Assembly: GCA_946183755.1 (NCBI GenBank)
Contig: CAMHCZ010000026.1
Coordinates: 1 to 14,528 of the forward strand
Source of the DNA: an uncultured bacterium
GTDB lineage: Bacteria; Bacteroidota; Bacteroidia; Bacteroidales; Paludibacteraceae
DNA length: 14,528 bases
Reading direction: 5' to 3'
Under the pieces are notes generated by a model, which did not search any database, had not been told where the DNA came from, and saw only the letters and a program-made list of their open reading frames with translations. A program made the translations under genes and the position numbers. Below are positions 5,778-13,218 of the stretch, one piece after another (within the stretch, counting starts at the first letter, position 1; each line of letters starts with the position of its first letter).

Positions 5778-8700
5778 ATGACAAGACGTGGAAATGGCAA
5801 GACTCTGGCGTTTGCATTGCTTTGGGTGATGCAGGCGCTGCTGTGCTCGTTGTCGGCGGCGGGGCTGCACAGCTTCGCTGACAATTCGGTGCTGTCGTCG
5901 GGCAAATGGGTCAGAATCGCGGTTTCTTCGTCTGGTGTTTATAAGATTACTTACGAGAACCTGAAGCAGTGGGGCATCAGCGACCCTTCCAGACCGAGAG
6001 TCTTCGGCTACGGCGGCGCTAAGCTCTCCGAGGATTTCTCCGATGCCAAGGTCGATGACCTGCCGCAGCTCAGTGTCTGGATGGAGAAGGGCGCTGACGG
6101 CGTTTTCAATGCCGGAGACTATATCCTTTTCTATGCTCAGGGACCGGTCTCGTGGAAGTACGATGCCGCAGGGCTATTCACCCACACTCTTAATCCATAC
6201 TCCGACTACGGCTACTACTTCGTCACTTCCGACGTCGGCACCGACAAGCTGATTAACGACAATGTCCAGGCGAGTCTCTCCGACGTACCTTCCAAGACCG
6301 TGACTTCGTTCTTGGACTATTCGGTGTACGAGGAGGAGACGACCAATCTGCTTGCGTCGGGACAAAGATGGTTCGGCGAGGTGTTCTCCAACTCGTCGGT
6401 TCATGACTTCGATTTCTCGTTCCCTAACATAAGGAAGGACTCTGCGATGAAGGTCGTTGTGTCTATGGCTTCGGGGGCTACTGCCTCTACGACGGCTGTG
6501 CTGACTCACGGCGCTCAGTCTTTCACATCTAATCTGTCAGCCAGGAGTTCTTCGCTCACGGCTTCGGACAATACATTGAAGGCGTCGTTCACTCCGTCTG
6601 ACGATGACTTTACGCTCGGACTCAAGTTCAACGGCAGTTCCTACGGCTCTGCTTGGCTGGACTATATCGAGGTTTGCGCCTATAGGAACCTTGTCATGTC
6701 TGGCTCGTACATGCAGTTCAGGGAGCCGTCGGTCACAGGCGCGTCGGCTGTCGGCTATAGTCTTACTGGCTCCGATTTGGTGGTGTGGGACATGACCAAT
6801 CCTGCTGATGTGAAGTATGTGCAGACCTCGTATTCGGCAGGCAAGTATTCTTTCGTGGCTGACGCTTCGGCTTTGCGTGAATATGTGGCAGTCAAGCCGT
6901 CAGCGTATTTCCCTGCGCCGACGTTTGTCGAGGAAGTCGCCAACCAGAACCTTCACGCCATTAAGAATGTCGATCTTGTAGTCATCGCTCCCGACGAGTA
7001 TCTGGCTTATGCCAACCGATTGGCTGATCTTCATTCGCAATACGACGGAATCTCGACATTGGTGGTCACTCCGCAGCAGATTTACAATGAATTCTCGTCT
7101 GGTACGCCCGACGCCACAGCATACCGCTGGCTCATGAAGTCCATCTACGACAGAGCCGCCGACGGTCATAAACCGCAGAACCTTCTGCTCTTCGGCGATG
7201 CCACCTACGACCACCGCGGCTATCAGAAGATGAATGTGCCTTACAACAAAGTGTTGACCTATGAGTCCGTCAACTCGCTGCACCTCACTACCGGCTCCTA
7301 CGCTACTGACGACTATTTCGCCATGCTCTCCGATAAAGCTGGCGCCAATATCGTTTCCGACACCATGAGCATCGGCGTCGGACGTCTGCCTGTGTCGAGC
7401 GCGGAGCAGGCTGGTGCAATGGTTGCCAAAGTGCAGACTTATCTCAAGGATTCGCTCAAAGGCGACTGGAAAAACCGCTTTGTTTACATAGCCGACGACG
7501 ACAACGATGCCAACCTTTGCTACACATGGCAGTCCGACACGCTCGCCAAGCGAATAGAGAAAAGTCACAAGGATTTTCAGGTCACAAGGCTTTTCACCGA
7601 TGCCTTCTCCAAGACAGTGACATCCAACGGCGCGTCCTATCCCGAGGTGCACTACAAAATCATGCAGTACTTCTCGGAAGGCACATTGTTCTTCGACTAC
7701 ACCGGACACGGCAGTACCGAAGGGCTCGCGGCTGAAAAATTCTTCGACAGAACCGACATTACTAATCTTTACAACAAGAAATACCCGTTCTTCTACACCG
7801 CGACTTGCGACTACAGCGATTTCGACAAATCGAGTGTCTCCAGCGGTGAGGAGCTCTTGCTCAGAGACAAGGGCGGCGCTATCGCCTTGCTTACGGCGTG
7901 TCGTACCGTTTATGCCGACGGAAACTTTACGCTTAACAAGAATTACCACGAGCATTTCCTCGCTAAGGAGAACGGCAAGCCGATAACTTTCGGAGAGTCT
8001 TTCCGCCGTGCTAAGAATACTACCGCCAAAGGCTCGTCGGCGAGCAACAGACTGCCTTACGTCCTGCTGGGCGACCCTGCGCTTCGTTTTCCGTTGCCTA
8101 CCAGGAAGATTGTCGTTGACTCCGTGAACATGATGAGGCTGCAACCTGACGGCAGCATGTCATATAAATATCCTGTGCTTGTGAACGACAGTCTGCGAAA
8201 CAAATTCGCCTTCGACACTATCAAGGCGCTTAGCGTGGTGAGAATCAAGGGCAGAGTCCTCGACGAGAACGCCGCTAAGACCGACTCGCTCTTCGACGGC
8301 ACGTTGAGCATTGTTGTGCAGGATAAACTCAAGAGCATCACTACATTAGGCAATGTCACAGGCGGACAGACTACCTATACATATAAGGACAGAGTCAGCA
8401 CGTTATTCAAGGGCAAAGTCAATGTCAAATACGGCAATTATGAGCTGTTCTTCCTCGTTCCTAAGGACATCGCCTACGACTACGGAACAGGACGTGTAAA
8501 TATGTATGCGAAAAACGACAGCGAGGATGTTGAGGCTAACGGATTCAATGAGACATTAGTCATCGGCAGCACTAACGAGAGCGTCGAGTTCGAGGAGAAC
8601 AGCCCTGTTATTAATATGTATATCAATTCTCCGTTCTTCAAGTCGGGAGGCACGATAGACGAGTCGTCCATTCTCTATGCCACCATCTCCGACGAGAACG

Positions 8701-9242
8701 GCATAAACACTACAGGCAGCGGCATCGGTCATGACCTGCAGCTGAAAATCGAGGGCGACACAAGCCTCGTCATCAATCTTAACGACTATTATGAGAACGA
8801 CCTCGGAACCTACAAGAGCGGTCATCTGAAATATACTCTGCCGGAATTGAATCCTGGCAACTACACGCTCACTCTCAGAGCTTGGGATTTGATGAATAAT
8901 TCAGCGTCGGAGTCATTGGCGTTCAAACTCAAGGTCGAGAAGAAGACTGGCGTTTATAAGATGTACGCTTATCCAAATCCTGTTGACAGGGATGGCACAG
9001 TCAACTTCGTGGTTGAGCACGACCAGCCAGAGACCGAGGTTTCGTTCAAGCTTGAGATTTACGACACGGCAGGAAATGTCTTGTTCCGTAACACCGAGGA
9101 TTTCTATAATGATGATTCTAAAGCAACTATAAGTGTCAAGGCTGACGGATTGCTTCGTCCGGGCGTTTATCCATACCGCATCTGGACTGACACTAAGGCG
9201 AATGGCGAGAACGTGAAGACGAATAAGTTAATTGTTAAATAG
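5778..9242 (+). CDS. porU: Type IX secretion system sortase PorU
   Basis: PorU is the gingipain-like (C25) cysteine protease on the cell surface that removes the C-terminal signal of T9SS cargo and joins the cargo to anionic lipopolysaccharide, working with PorV, PorQ and PorZ. The protein has 1154 residues, close to the Porphyromonas protein. It starts with a signal peptide (basic MTRRGNGK, hydrophobic to about residue 30), followed by a beta-rich N-terminal region. The peptidase domain spans about 385-775: DYTGHGS gives catalytic His644, TATCDYSDFD gives catalytic Cys677, and LLGDPALRFP near 764-773 closes the domain. The end (about 1060-1154) is itself like a T9SS C-terminal domain: YPNPVDRDG, then GVYPYRI and KLIVK. 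It is last in the run that begins with hisH; porV follows after 167 bases. Confidence 0.93.
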   Translation: MTRRGNGKTLAFALLWVMQALLCSLSAAGLHSFADNSVLSSGKWVRIAVSSSGVYKITYENLKQWGISDPSRPRVFGYGGAKLSEDFSDAKVDDLPQLSVWMEKGADGVFNAGDYILFYAQGPVSWKYDAAGLFTHTLNPYSDYGYYFVTSDVGTDKLINDNVQASLSDVPSKTVTSFLDYSVYEEETTNLLASGQRWFGEVFSNSSVHDFDFSFPNIRKDSAMKVVVSMASGATASTTAVLTHGAQSFTSNLSARSSSLTASDNTLKASFTPSDDDFTLGLKFNGSSYGSAWLDYIEVCAYRNLVMSGSYMQFREPSVTGASAVGYSLTGSDLVVWDMTNPADVKYVQTSYSAGKYSFVADASALREYVAVKPSAYFPAPTFVEEVANQNLHAIKNVDLVVIAPDEYLAYANRLADLHSQYDGISTLVVTPQQIYNEFSSGTPDATAYRWLMKSIYDRAADGHKPQNLLLFGDATYDHRGYQKMNVPYNKVLTYESVNSLHLTTGSYATDDYFAMLSDKAGANIVSDTMSIGVGRLPVSSAEQAGAMVAKVQTYLKDSLKGDWKNRFVYIADDDNDANLCYTWQSDTLAKRIEKSHKDFQVTRLFTDAFSKTVTSNGASYPEVHYKIMQYFSEGTLFFDYTGHGSTEGLAAEKFFDRTDITNLYNKKYPFFYTATCDYSDFDKSSVSSGEELLLRDKGGAIALLTACRTVYADGNFTLNKNYHEHFLAKENGKPITFGESFRRAKNTTAKGSSASNRLPYVLLGDPALRFPLPTRKIVVDSVNMMRLQPDGSMSYKYPVLVNDSLRNKFAFDTIKALSVVRIKGRVLDENAAKTDSLFDGTLSIVVQDKLKSITTLGNVTGGQTTYTYKDRVSTLFKGKVNVKYGNYELFFLVPKDIAYDYGTGRVNMYAKNDSEDVEANGFNETLVIGSTNESVEFEENSPVINMYINSPFFKSGGTIDESSILYATISDENGINTTGSGIGHDLQLKIEGDTSLVINLNDYYENDLGTYKSGHLKYTLPELNPGNYTLTLRAWDLMNNSASESLAFKLKVEKKTGVYKMYAYPNPVDRDGTVNFVVEHDQPETEVSFKLEIYDTAGNVLFRNTEDFYNDDSKATISVKADGLLRPGVYPYRIWTDTKANGENVKTNKLIVK

Positions 9243-9274
9243 GAAAAAAAAACTTTATTGCTTTTCATCAATAA

Positions 9275-9303
9275 CACAATTTGCTGTAATATTGTGGGTT
9301 TTT
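9275..9303 (+). terminator. Weak possible terminator after porU
   Basis: A 6-bp AT-rich stem (CACAAT 9275-9280 with ATTGTG 9291-9296) is followed by GG and five T. The stem is weak, so read-through into porV is likely. The rest of the porU-porV gap is AT-rich; I see no clear TAnnTTTG promoter in it. Confidence 0.3.
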
Positions 9304-9409
9304 AAGAATAATATAGTTTTAATTTATAATAATGGTCTGGTTTTGTACGCTTGTATATAATTTATAATCAGCCGATTATTGATAATTAAAGGGGAAATAA
9401 TTGAAACGA

Positions 9410-10549
9410 ATGAAAAAAATCTTTTTATTGAGCTTCTTGCTCGCGGCGGCTTTCACAGCTAATGCAGCAGATGGAATGAGACCTATAATTACCGCTGTCC
9501 CTTCGTTGACAGTTAATGCCGATGCGAGAGCCGGCGGTATGGGTGAGGTTGGTGCAGCTACAAGTCCGGACGCTAACTCACAGTACTGGAACCCTTCTAA
9601 ATATGTGTTCTCGGAGAGTTCTGCCGGATTCGTGATCAACTACACTCCATGGATGAAGAAGATTGTCGATGACATTAACCTTCTCTATGCGGCTGGTTAT
9701 TGGAAGTTCGGTGAGATGCAGTCAGTCAGTGCTTCTTTGAGATTCTTCTCAATGGGTGACATAACAGTAACTGACGAGATGGGTAACGATCAAGGTTCTA
9801 CAAGTCCATACGAACTTTCTGTCGATGTGGCTTATGCAAGAAAACTTTCTGAAAAATGGGCTGCTGCTGTGGCTCTGAGATATATCCGTGTTGATTTCGG
9901 TTCTGTTGAGACTCTTTATCCAGGCAACGCTTTCGCAGCAGATATTGCTGCATCCTACAGAATGCCTTTGCAGCTTTGGGGACAGCAGGGAAGTTTGTCT
10001 TTCGGTCTTAATCTCTCAAACATAGGTACTAAGATTTCTTACGACGACGGTAATACAAACTATTACTTGCCAGCGAACTTCCGTCTTGGTACATCGTTCG
10101 AGTGTCCTATCAACGAGTATAACAAGATTACCCTTAGCGTTGACGCCAACAAGCTTATGGTGCCAAGTACAACGTACAAGACAAAACAGGATGAGTATGG
10201 TAATGTCACCATTGATATGACAGGAAAACAGGCTGATGAGTCTGTTATCGGTGCTATATTTAAATCTTTTAGCGACGCTCCTACCAAGGAGGAATTCCAG
10301 GAAGTGTCTTGGGCTCTCGGTCTTGAGTACTCATACAACAACCAGTTCTTCGTTCGTACAGGTTACTTCTATGAGCATCCTGACAAGGGTAACAGAAACT
10401 TCTGGACTTTCGGTGCCGGCTTCAAACTCAATATGCTTGCCATAGACGCTTCGTACTCTTTGGCTTCGCAGACCAACCCATTGGACCAGACGTTGAGATT
10501 CTCTCTCATGTTTGACATCGACGGTATCAGAGACTTGTTCAATAACTAA
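9410..10549 (+). CDS. porV: Type IX secretion system outer membrane protein PorV
   Basis: PorV (also called LptO) is a FadL-like outer-membrane barrel that shuttles T9SS cargo from the SprA/Sov translocon to the PorU attachment complex. From the ATG at 9410 it has 379 residues. A signal peptide (MKKIFLLSF..., cleavage likely after ANA, residue 19) leads into a family-typical start: ADGMRPIITAVPSLTVNAD, then ARAGGMGEVGAATSPDANSQ and YWNPS. The rest alternates as barrel strands and ends RFSLMFDIDGIRDLFNN. A longer frame begins with TTG at 9401; the ATG is preferred because it gives a compact signal peptide. The short purine run AAGGGG (9389-9394) is only a partial Shine-Dalgarno. Adjacency to porU supports the call. 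ispF begins two bases after the stop, so the two are cotranscribed. Confidence 0.93.
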   Translation: MKKIFLLSFLLAAAFTANAADGMRPIITAVPSLTVNADARAGGMGEVGAATSPDANSQYWNPSKYVFSESSAGFVINYTPWMKKIVDDINLLYAAGYWKFGEMQSVSASLRFFSMGDITVTDEMGNDQGSTSPYELSVDVAYARKLSEKWAAAVALRYIRVDFGSVETLYPGNAFAADIAASYRMPLQLWGQQGSLSFGLNLSNIGTKISYDDGNTNYYLPANFRLGTSFECPINEYNKITLSVDANKLMVPSTTYKTKQDEYGNVTIDMTGKQADESVIGAIFKSFSDAPTKEEFQEVSWALGLEYSYNNQFFVRTGYFYEHPDKGNRNFWTFGAGFKLNMLAIDASYSLASQTNPLDQTLRFSLMFDIDGIRDLFNN

Positions 10550-10551
10550 TA

Positions 10552-11034
10552 ATGAGCAAGATAAGAGTCGGATTCGGGTATGACGTCCATCAGTTCGCTG
10601 CGGACAGAGCGCTTTGGCTTGGCGGCGTGAAAATCGCCGAGAGCAACGGCTTGCTGGGTCATTCGGATGCCGATGTACTGATACATGCCATCTGCGATGC
10701 GATACTGGGTGCTGCCCACATGCGCGACATAGGCTACCATTTTCCTGACACGGCTTCGGAACTTGAGGGCGTTGACAGTAAAATCCTTTTGCGTAAGACA
10801 GTTGAGCTTGTTCGCAATGCGGGTTATGAGATTGGAAATGTTGACGCTACAGTCTGTGCTCAGAGACCAAAACTCAGTCCGTACATCGAGCAGATGCAGG
10901 CAAAGCTTGCCGAGGTAATGGACACTGATATTGAAAACGTAAGTGTAAAGGCGACCACGACAGAGCGCTTAGGCTTTGTGGGGCGCGAGGAAGGCATGGC
11001 GGCGCAAGCTGTGGCTCTTCTTGAGAAAATATAA
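10552..11034 (+). CDS. ispF: 2-C-methyl-D-erythritol 2,4-cyclodiphosphate synthase IspF
   Basis: IspF makes MEcPP from CDP-ME 2-phosphate in the MEP route to isoprenoids, as a cytoplasmic trimer with metal bound at subunit interfaces. The 160 residues are full length. Metal ligands Asp11 and His13 lie in GFGYDVHQF and His45 in VLIHAICDAILGA, with the same spacing as Asp8, His10 and His42 in E. coli. GHSDADV, DIGYHFPDT and the C-terminal KATTTERLGFVGREEG complete the signature. The start is the ATG two bases after the porV stop. Pairing of ispF with porV is metabolic housekeeping next to a secretion gene; I recall a similar order in Porphyromonas, so it is probably inherited rather than functional. 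A weak AT-rich stem (11045-11050 with 11062-11067, then TTT) may end the transcript. Confidence 0.97.
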   Translation: MSKIRVGFGYDVHQFAADRALWLGGVKIAESNGLLGHSDADVLIHAICDAILGAAHMRDIGYHFPDTASELEGVDSKILLRKTVELVRNAGYEIGNVDATVCAQRPKLSPYIEQMQAKLAEVMDTDIENVSVKATTTERLGFVGREEGMAAQAVALLEKI

Positions 11035-11089
11035 AGCAACATAGAACAATAGGAAAGGGGGATTGTTTTTCGTAAAAGGAACAGAAAAT

Positions 11090-11120
11090 TTTGTAGAATA
11101 AAACAGATTGCATATTTTTG
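11090..11120 (+). promoter_or_regulatory. rpsU promoter, textbook Bacteroidota type
   Basis: TTTG at 11090-11093 and TATTTTTG at 11113-11120 are separated by exactly 19 bases, matching the TTTG-N19-TAnnTTTG pattern for the primary sigma factor of Bacteroidota. This is the best promoter in the window. Transcription would begin near 11127, about 50 bases before the rpsU ATG. Confidence 0.85.
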
Positions 11121-11175
11121 CACCTCGAAAATCGAGAATTAGAATTAACAACAAAACTAAAATAATTAACAAATC

Positions 11176-11367
11176 ATGATTGTAGTACCAATTAAAGAGG
11201 GTGAAAACATAGAAAAAGCACTCAAGAAGTTCAAGCGTAAATTCGAGAAGACTGGCGTAGTTAAGGAACTCAGAAACCGCCAGTGTTATGACAAGCCTTC
11301 TGTTACAAACAGAATCGCTAAGCAGCACGCTATCTATGTTCAGCACCTTCAGGATAACGCTGAATAA
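11176..11367 (+). CDS. rpsU: Small ribosomal subunit protein bS21
   Basis: A 63-residue basic protein, MIVVPIKEGENIEKALKKFKRK and onward, with the bS21 pattern of a short strand and two helices carrying Lys/Arg (FKRKFEKTGVVKELRNRQ). It binds the platform of the 30S subunit. In Bacteroidota, work on Flavobacterium has shown that bS21 with bS18 and bS6 holds the 3' end of 16S rRNA so that the anti-Shine-Dalgarno is hidden. The leader (about 11127-11175) is AT-rich and has no Shine-Dalgarno. The gene has its own strong promoter and a strong terminator, so it is mostly monocistronic, with xerC starting 87 bases later. Confidence 0.95.
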   Translation: MIVVPIKEGENIEKALKKFKRKFEKTGVVKELRNRQCYDKPSVTNRIAKQHAIYVQHLQDNAE

Positions 11368-11386
11368 TTAAAGTATAGATTCAGAT

Positions 11387-11425
11387 AAAAAAATCACAAG
11401 TGTATTGCACTTGTGATTTTTTTTT
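11387..11425. terminator. Strong intrinsic terminator after rpsU
   Basis: TCACAAGTG pairs perfectly with CACTTGTGA (11394-11402 with 11408-11416) around a TATTG loop. The flanking A run (11387-11393) pairs with the T run (11417-11425), extending the stem to 16 bp. The T tract on both strands means it could work in either direction, but only the rpsU side needs it. Confidence 0.92.
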
Positions 11426-11435
11426 GTTAATTTCG
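11404..11435 (+). promoter_or_regulatory. Possible xerC promoter overlapping the rpsU terminator
   Basis: TAATTTCG (11428-11435) matches TAnnTTTG at seven of eight positions, with ATTG (11404-11407) 20 bases upstream as a -33 element. Transcription would begin near 11442, giving a leader of only about 13 bases. The -33 half lies inside the rpsU terminator hairpin. Confidence 0.4.
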
Positions 11436-11454
11436 TGCAAATAAAGTCAAACAA

Positions 11455-12342
11455 ATGGACTTGAACGTAGAGCATTTTCTGCAATATCTCCAGAAGGAGA
11501 GGAAGTATTCCTTGAATACCGTTCAGGCTTATGAGAATGACTTGACTGAGTTCTCTGAATTTTGTGAGAAGCGTTTTGGCAAGGATGTGTTGAACATCGG
11601 CGTGTCGGATGTGAGAGAGTGGGTCGTTGAGATGTCGGACGGTTTGGACGCTGTCGGTGTACGAACCGTTAAACGTAGAATCTCGGCTTTACGCTCGTTT
11701 TACAAGTACCTCAGGAGAGAAGGGCTTGTGAACAAGAATCCGGCGGCGGTGCTTGTCCTGCCTAAGGCGTCGAAACCGTTGCCCAAGTTTTTTCGTGAGG
11801 AAGAAATGACTCATCTGCTTGATGATGTCATGACGGGCGATGAGTTTCAGGATAGAAGGGATAAACTCATTATCGACCTTTTTTATCAGACTGGTGTCCG
11901 TGTTTCCGAACTTGTTGAGATAAAGGACAGTGATATTGACATGGGCAGAGGAATGCTGAGAGTGTTCGGTAAGCGGCGCAAGGAGAGGCTCATACCGATT
12001 GGCGGCAAACTCCTGAAGGAGATAGAGGCTTATAAGAGCAAGAGGAACGCGGAGGTCGGGAGGACGTCTGATTTGTTCGTCAGGAAAAACGGAGAGCAGA
12101 TGTACAGGCGTGGGGTTTACGATGTGGTTTATAAGAGCATGACCAAGGTTAGCTCTCAGAAAAAGAGGAGCCCGCACGTGCTGAGGCATACTTTCGCATC
12201 GACGATGCTGAATAACGGAGCTGATATTTATGCTGTGAAAGCGCTTCTTGGACATAGCAGCCTGGCTGCAACGGAGGTTTATACTCATGCGTCATTCGCA
12301 AAATTGATAAAGACATATAAAACAGCCCATCCAAGGGCATAG
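11455..12342 (+). CDS. xerC: Tyrosine recombinase of the XerC/XerD type
   Basis: This site-specific recombinase resolves chromosome dimers at dif with a partner protein. The 295 residues show the standard layout: an N-terminal SAM-like core-binding domain (about 1-90, including YSLNTVQAYENDL and RTVKRRISALRSFYKYL) and a catalytic domain. All six catalytic residues are present: Arg149 (TGVRVSEL), Lys173 (FGKRRKER), His241 and Arg244 (PHVLRHTFAST), His267 (LLGHSS) and the nucleophile Tyr276 (EVYTHAS). Intact length, no attachment repeats and location between rpsU and hpf argue for the chromosomal Xer protein and not a mobile-element integrase. Whether it corresponds to XerC or XerD cannot be settled from sequence alone. 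Confidence 0.88.
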   Translation: MDLNVEHFLQYLQKERKYSLNTVQAYENDLTEFSEFCEKRFGKDVLNIGVSDVREWVVEMSDGLDAVGVRTVKRRISALRSFYKYLRREGLVNKNPAAVLVLPKASKPLPKFFREEEMTHLLDDVMTGDEFQDRRDKLIIDLFYQTGVRVSELVEIKDSDIDMGRGMLRVFGKRRKERLIPIGGKLLKEIEAYKSKRNAEVGRTSDLFVRKNGEQMYRRGVYDVVYKSMTKVSSQKKRSPHVLRHTFASTMLNNGADIYAVKALLGHSSLAATEVYTHASFAKLIKTYKTAHPRA

Positions 12343-12343
12343 T

Positions 12344-12394
12344 AACATAATTTTTTAACAGGTTCTTCGGAACATAATTTTAGGAGGAGGTATT
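12344..12394 (+). promoter_or_regulatory. hpf leader: direct repeat, UUCG hairpin and strong Shine-Dalgarno
   Basis: The short leader holds two copies of AACATAATTTT (12344-12354 and 12371-12381). Between them is a 4-bp hairpin with a cUUCGg tetraloop (12362-12365 with 12370-12373). Then comes GGAGGAGG (12383-12390), giving two overlapping AGGAGG sites 7 and 4 bases before the ATG. No other gene in the window has such a ribosome binding site. Confidence 0.75.
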
Positions 12395-12688
12395 ATGGAT
12401 ATCAAGATTCAACCTATTCATTTCAAGGTTACAGAAAGATTAGAGGAGCACATCAATAAGAAAGTCTCAAAGCTCGAAAAACTTAATGATCAGATTATAA
12501 ACGCAGATGTTATACTGAAGGTTGTTAAGCCAGAGACTTCAAACAACAAGAATGCGGAAATCAAAGTGAGAGTGCCAAACGCAGAGTTCTTCGCAGAGAA
12601 GACTGCTGACTCATTCGAGGAGGCTGTTGATACAGCGTTGATGGCTATCGAAAAGCAAATAACAAAGAGCAAGGAAAAAAGTAGATAA
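12395..12688 (+). CDS. hpf: Ribosome hibernation promoting factor (short HPF/RaiA family)
   Basis: A 97-residue protein of the YfiA/HPF family, which binds the decoding region of the small subunit and silences ribosomes in slow growth or starvation. The sequence begins MDIKIQPIHFKVTERLEEHI and follows the beta-alpha-beta-beta-beta-alpha plan: helix with INKKVSKLEKL, strands around ADVILKVVK, AEIKVRV and EFFAEKTA, then the long helix SFEEAVDTALMAIEKQI and a basic end. It is the short form, without the dimerising C-terminal domain of long HPF. It starts 52 bases after xerC and may be cotranscribed. The leader has a near-perfect Shine-Dalgarno, unlike every other gene here, which suggests control at translation. 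Its place between rpsU and the tRNA-tuf cluster groups translation genes. Confidence 0.92.
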   Translation: MDIKIQPIHFKVTERLEEHINKKVSKLEKLNDQIINADVILKVVKPETSNNKNAEIKVRVPNAEFFAEKTADSFEEAVDTALMAIEKQITKSKEKSR

Positions 12689-12706
12689 CAAAATTCTCAA
12701 AAGATT

Positions 12707-12736
12707 TTTGTGTATTTAAAAAAAACACTACATTTG
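12707..12736 (+). promoter_or_regulatory. Promoter of the tRNA-tuf operon
   Basis: TTTG (12707-12710) and TACATTTG (12729-12736) lie 18 bases apart, one less than the usual 19, and TACATTTG fits TAnnTTTG exactly. It lies 79 bases before the first tRNA, as expected for the four tRNAs and probably tuf. Confidence 0.75.
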
Positions 12737-12770
12737 CAAGCCGTTTTGGTATTTCTACTGAAACGGCTTG
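12737..12770. other. 10-bp hairpin at the start of the tRNA operon
   Basis: CAAGCCGTTT (12737-12746) pairs perfectly with AAACGGCTTG (12761-12770) around a 14-base loop. It abuts the -7 element and spans the expected start site (about 12743), and has no T tract, so it is not a usual terminator. It could be an operator-like palindrome or, with an upstream start, a leader structure. Confidence 0.6.
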
Positions 12771-12815
12771 TTGATGGAGTGCCATCAGCAAAGAATCTTT
12801 GAAAAGATTGAGAAC

Positions 12816-12889
12816 GCCTCTTTAGCTCAGTTGGCCAGAGCACGTGATTTGTAATCTCGGGGTCGTTGGTTCGAATCCGACAAGAGGCT
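12816..12889 (+). tRNA. tRNA-Thr, anticodon TGT
   Basis: All arms can be drawn: acceptor GCCTCTT with AAGAGGC, D stem GCTC/GAGC, anticodon loop TTTGTAA giving TGT (reads ACA), T arm GTTGG-TTCGAAT-CCGAC. The anticodon stem has one T-T mismatch in its middle (CGTGA/TCTCG). CCA is not encoded. It is first of four tRNAs before tuf. Confidence 0.96.
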
Positions 12890-12904
12890 CGACTTTTTTG
12901 GTTA

Positions 12905-12987
12905 GGGTAGTTTCCAGAGTGGCCAAATGGGGCAGACTGTAAATCTGCTGTCTCTCGACTTCGGTGGTTCGAATCCATCACTACCCA
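12905..12987 (+). tRNA. tRNA-Tyr, anticodon GTA
   Basis: Acceptor GGGTAGT pairs with ACTACCC, and the anticodon loop contains GTA within CTGTAAA. The 83-base length comes from the long variable arm typical of bacterial tRNA-Tyr (class II). CCA is not encoded; the discriminator is A. Confidence 0.96.
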
Positions 12988-12996
12988 CTAAAAACT

Positions 12997-13070
12997 GCGG
13001 AAGTAGCTCAGTTGATTAGAGCATCAGCCTTCCAAGCTGAGGGTCGCGGGTTTGAGTCCCGTTTTCCGCT
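12997..13070 (+). tRNA. tRNA-Gly, anticodon TCC
   Basis: Acceptor GCGGAAG pairs with TTTCCGC (one G-T pair). Anticodon stem TCAGC/GCTGA encloses CTTCCAA, giving anticodon TCC (reads GGA). T arm contains GCGGG and CCCGT. CCA is not encoded. Confidence 0.96.
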
Positions 13071-13075
13071 CAAAT

Positions 13076-13147
<72 letters not shown>

Positions 13148-13218
13148 CATTAGATTTTGAAAAAAAGGAGTAATCCTTCTAAATAGTGTATTATTTTATT
13201 AATTAATATTCTTGAATA

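Noticed and set aside
6900..8144. Long minus-strand open frame of 414 codons inside porU
   Set aside because: It lies opposite a well-supported gene with catalytic residues; its composition (Val, Gly and Arg rich) is that of an antisense shadow.
11455..12342. xerC-like gene as an integrase of a mobile element
   Set aside because: No att repeats, no cargo genes, and the flanking genes are core translation genes; the protein has the usual Xer length and motifs.
12697..12981. Minus-strand open frame of 94 codons across tRNA-Thr and tRNA-Tyr
   Set aside because: It is the translation of the antisense of tRNA genes, a well-known source of false proteins in databases.
13207..13214. TATTCTTG as a tuf promoter -7 element
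   Set aside because: It ends only four bases before the ATG, so transcription would start inside the coding region, and it departs from the consensus.
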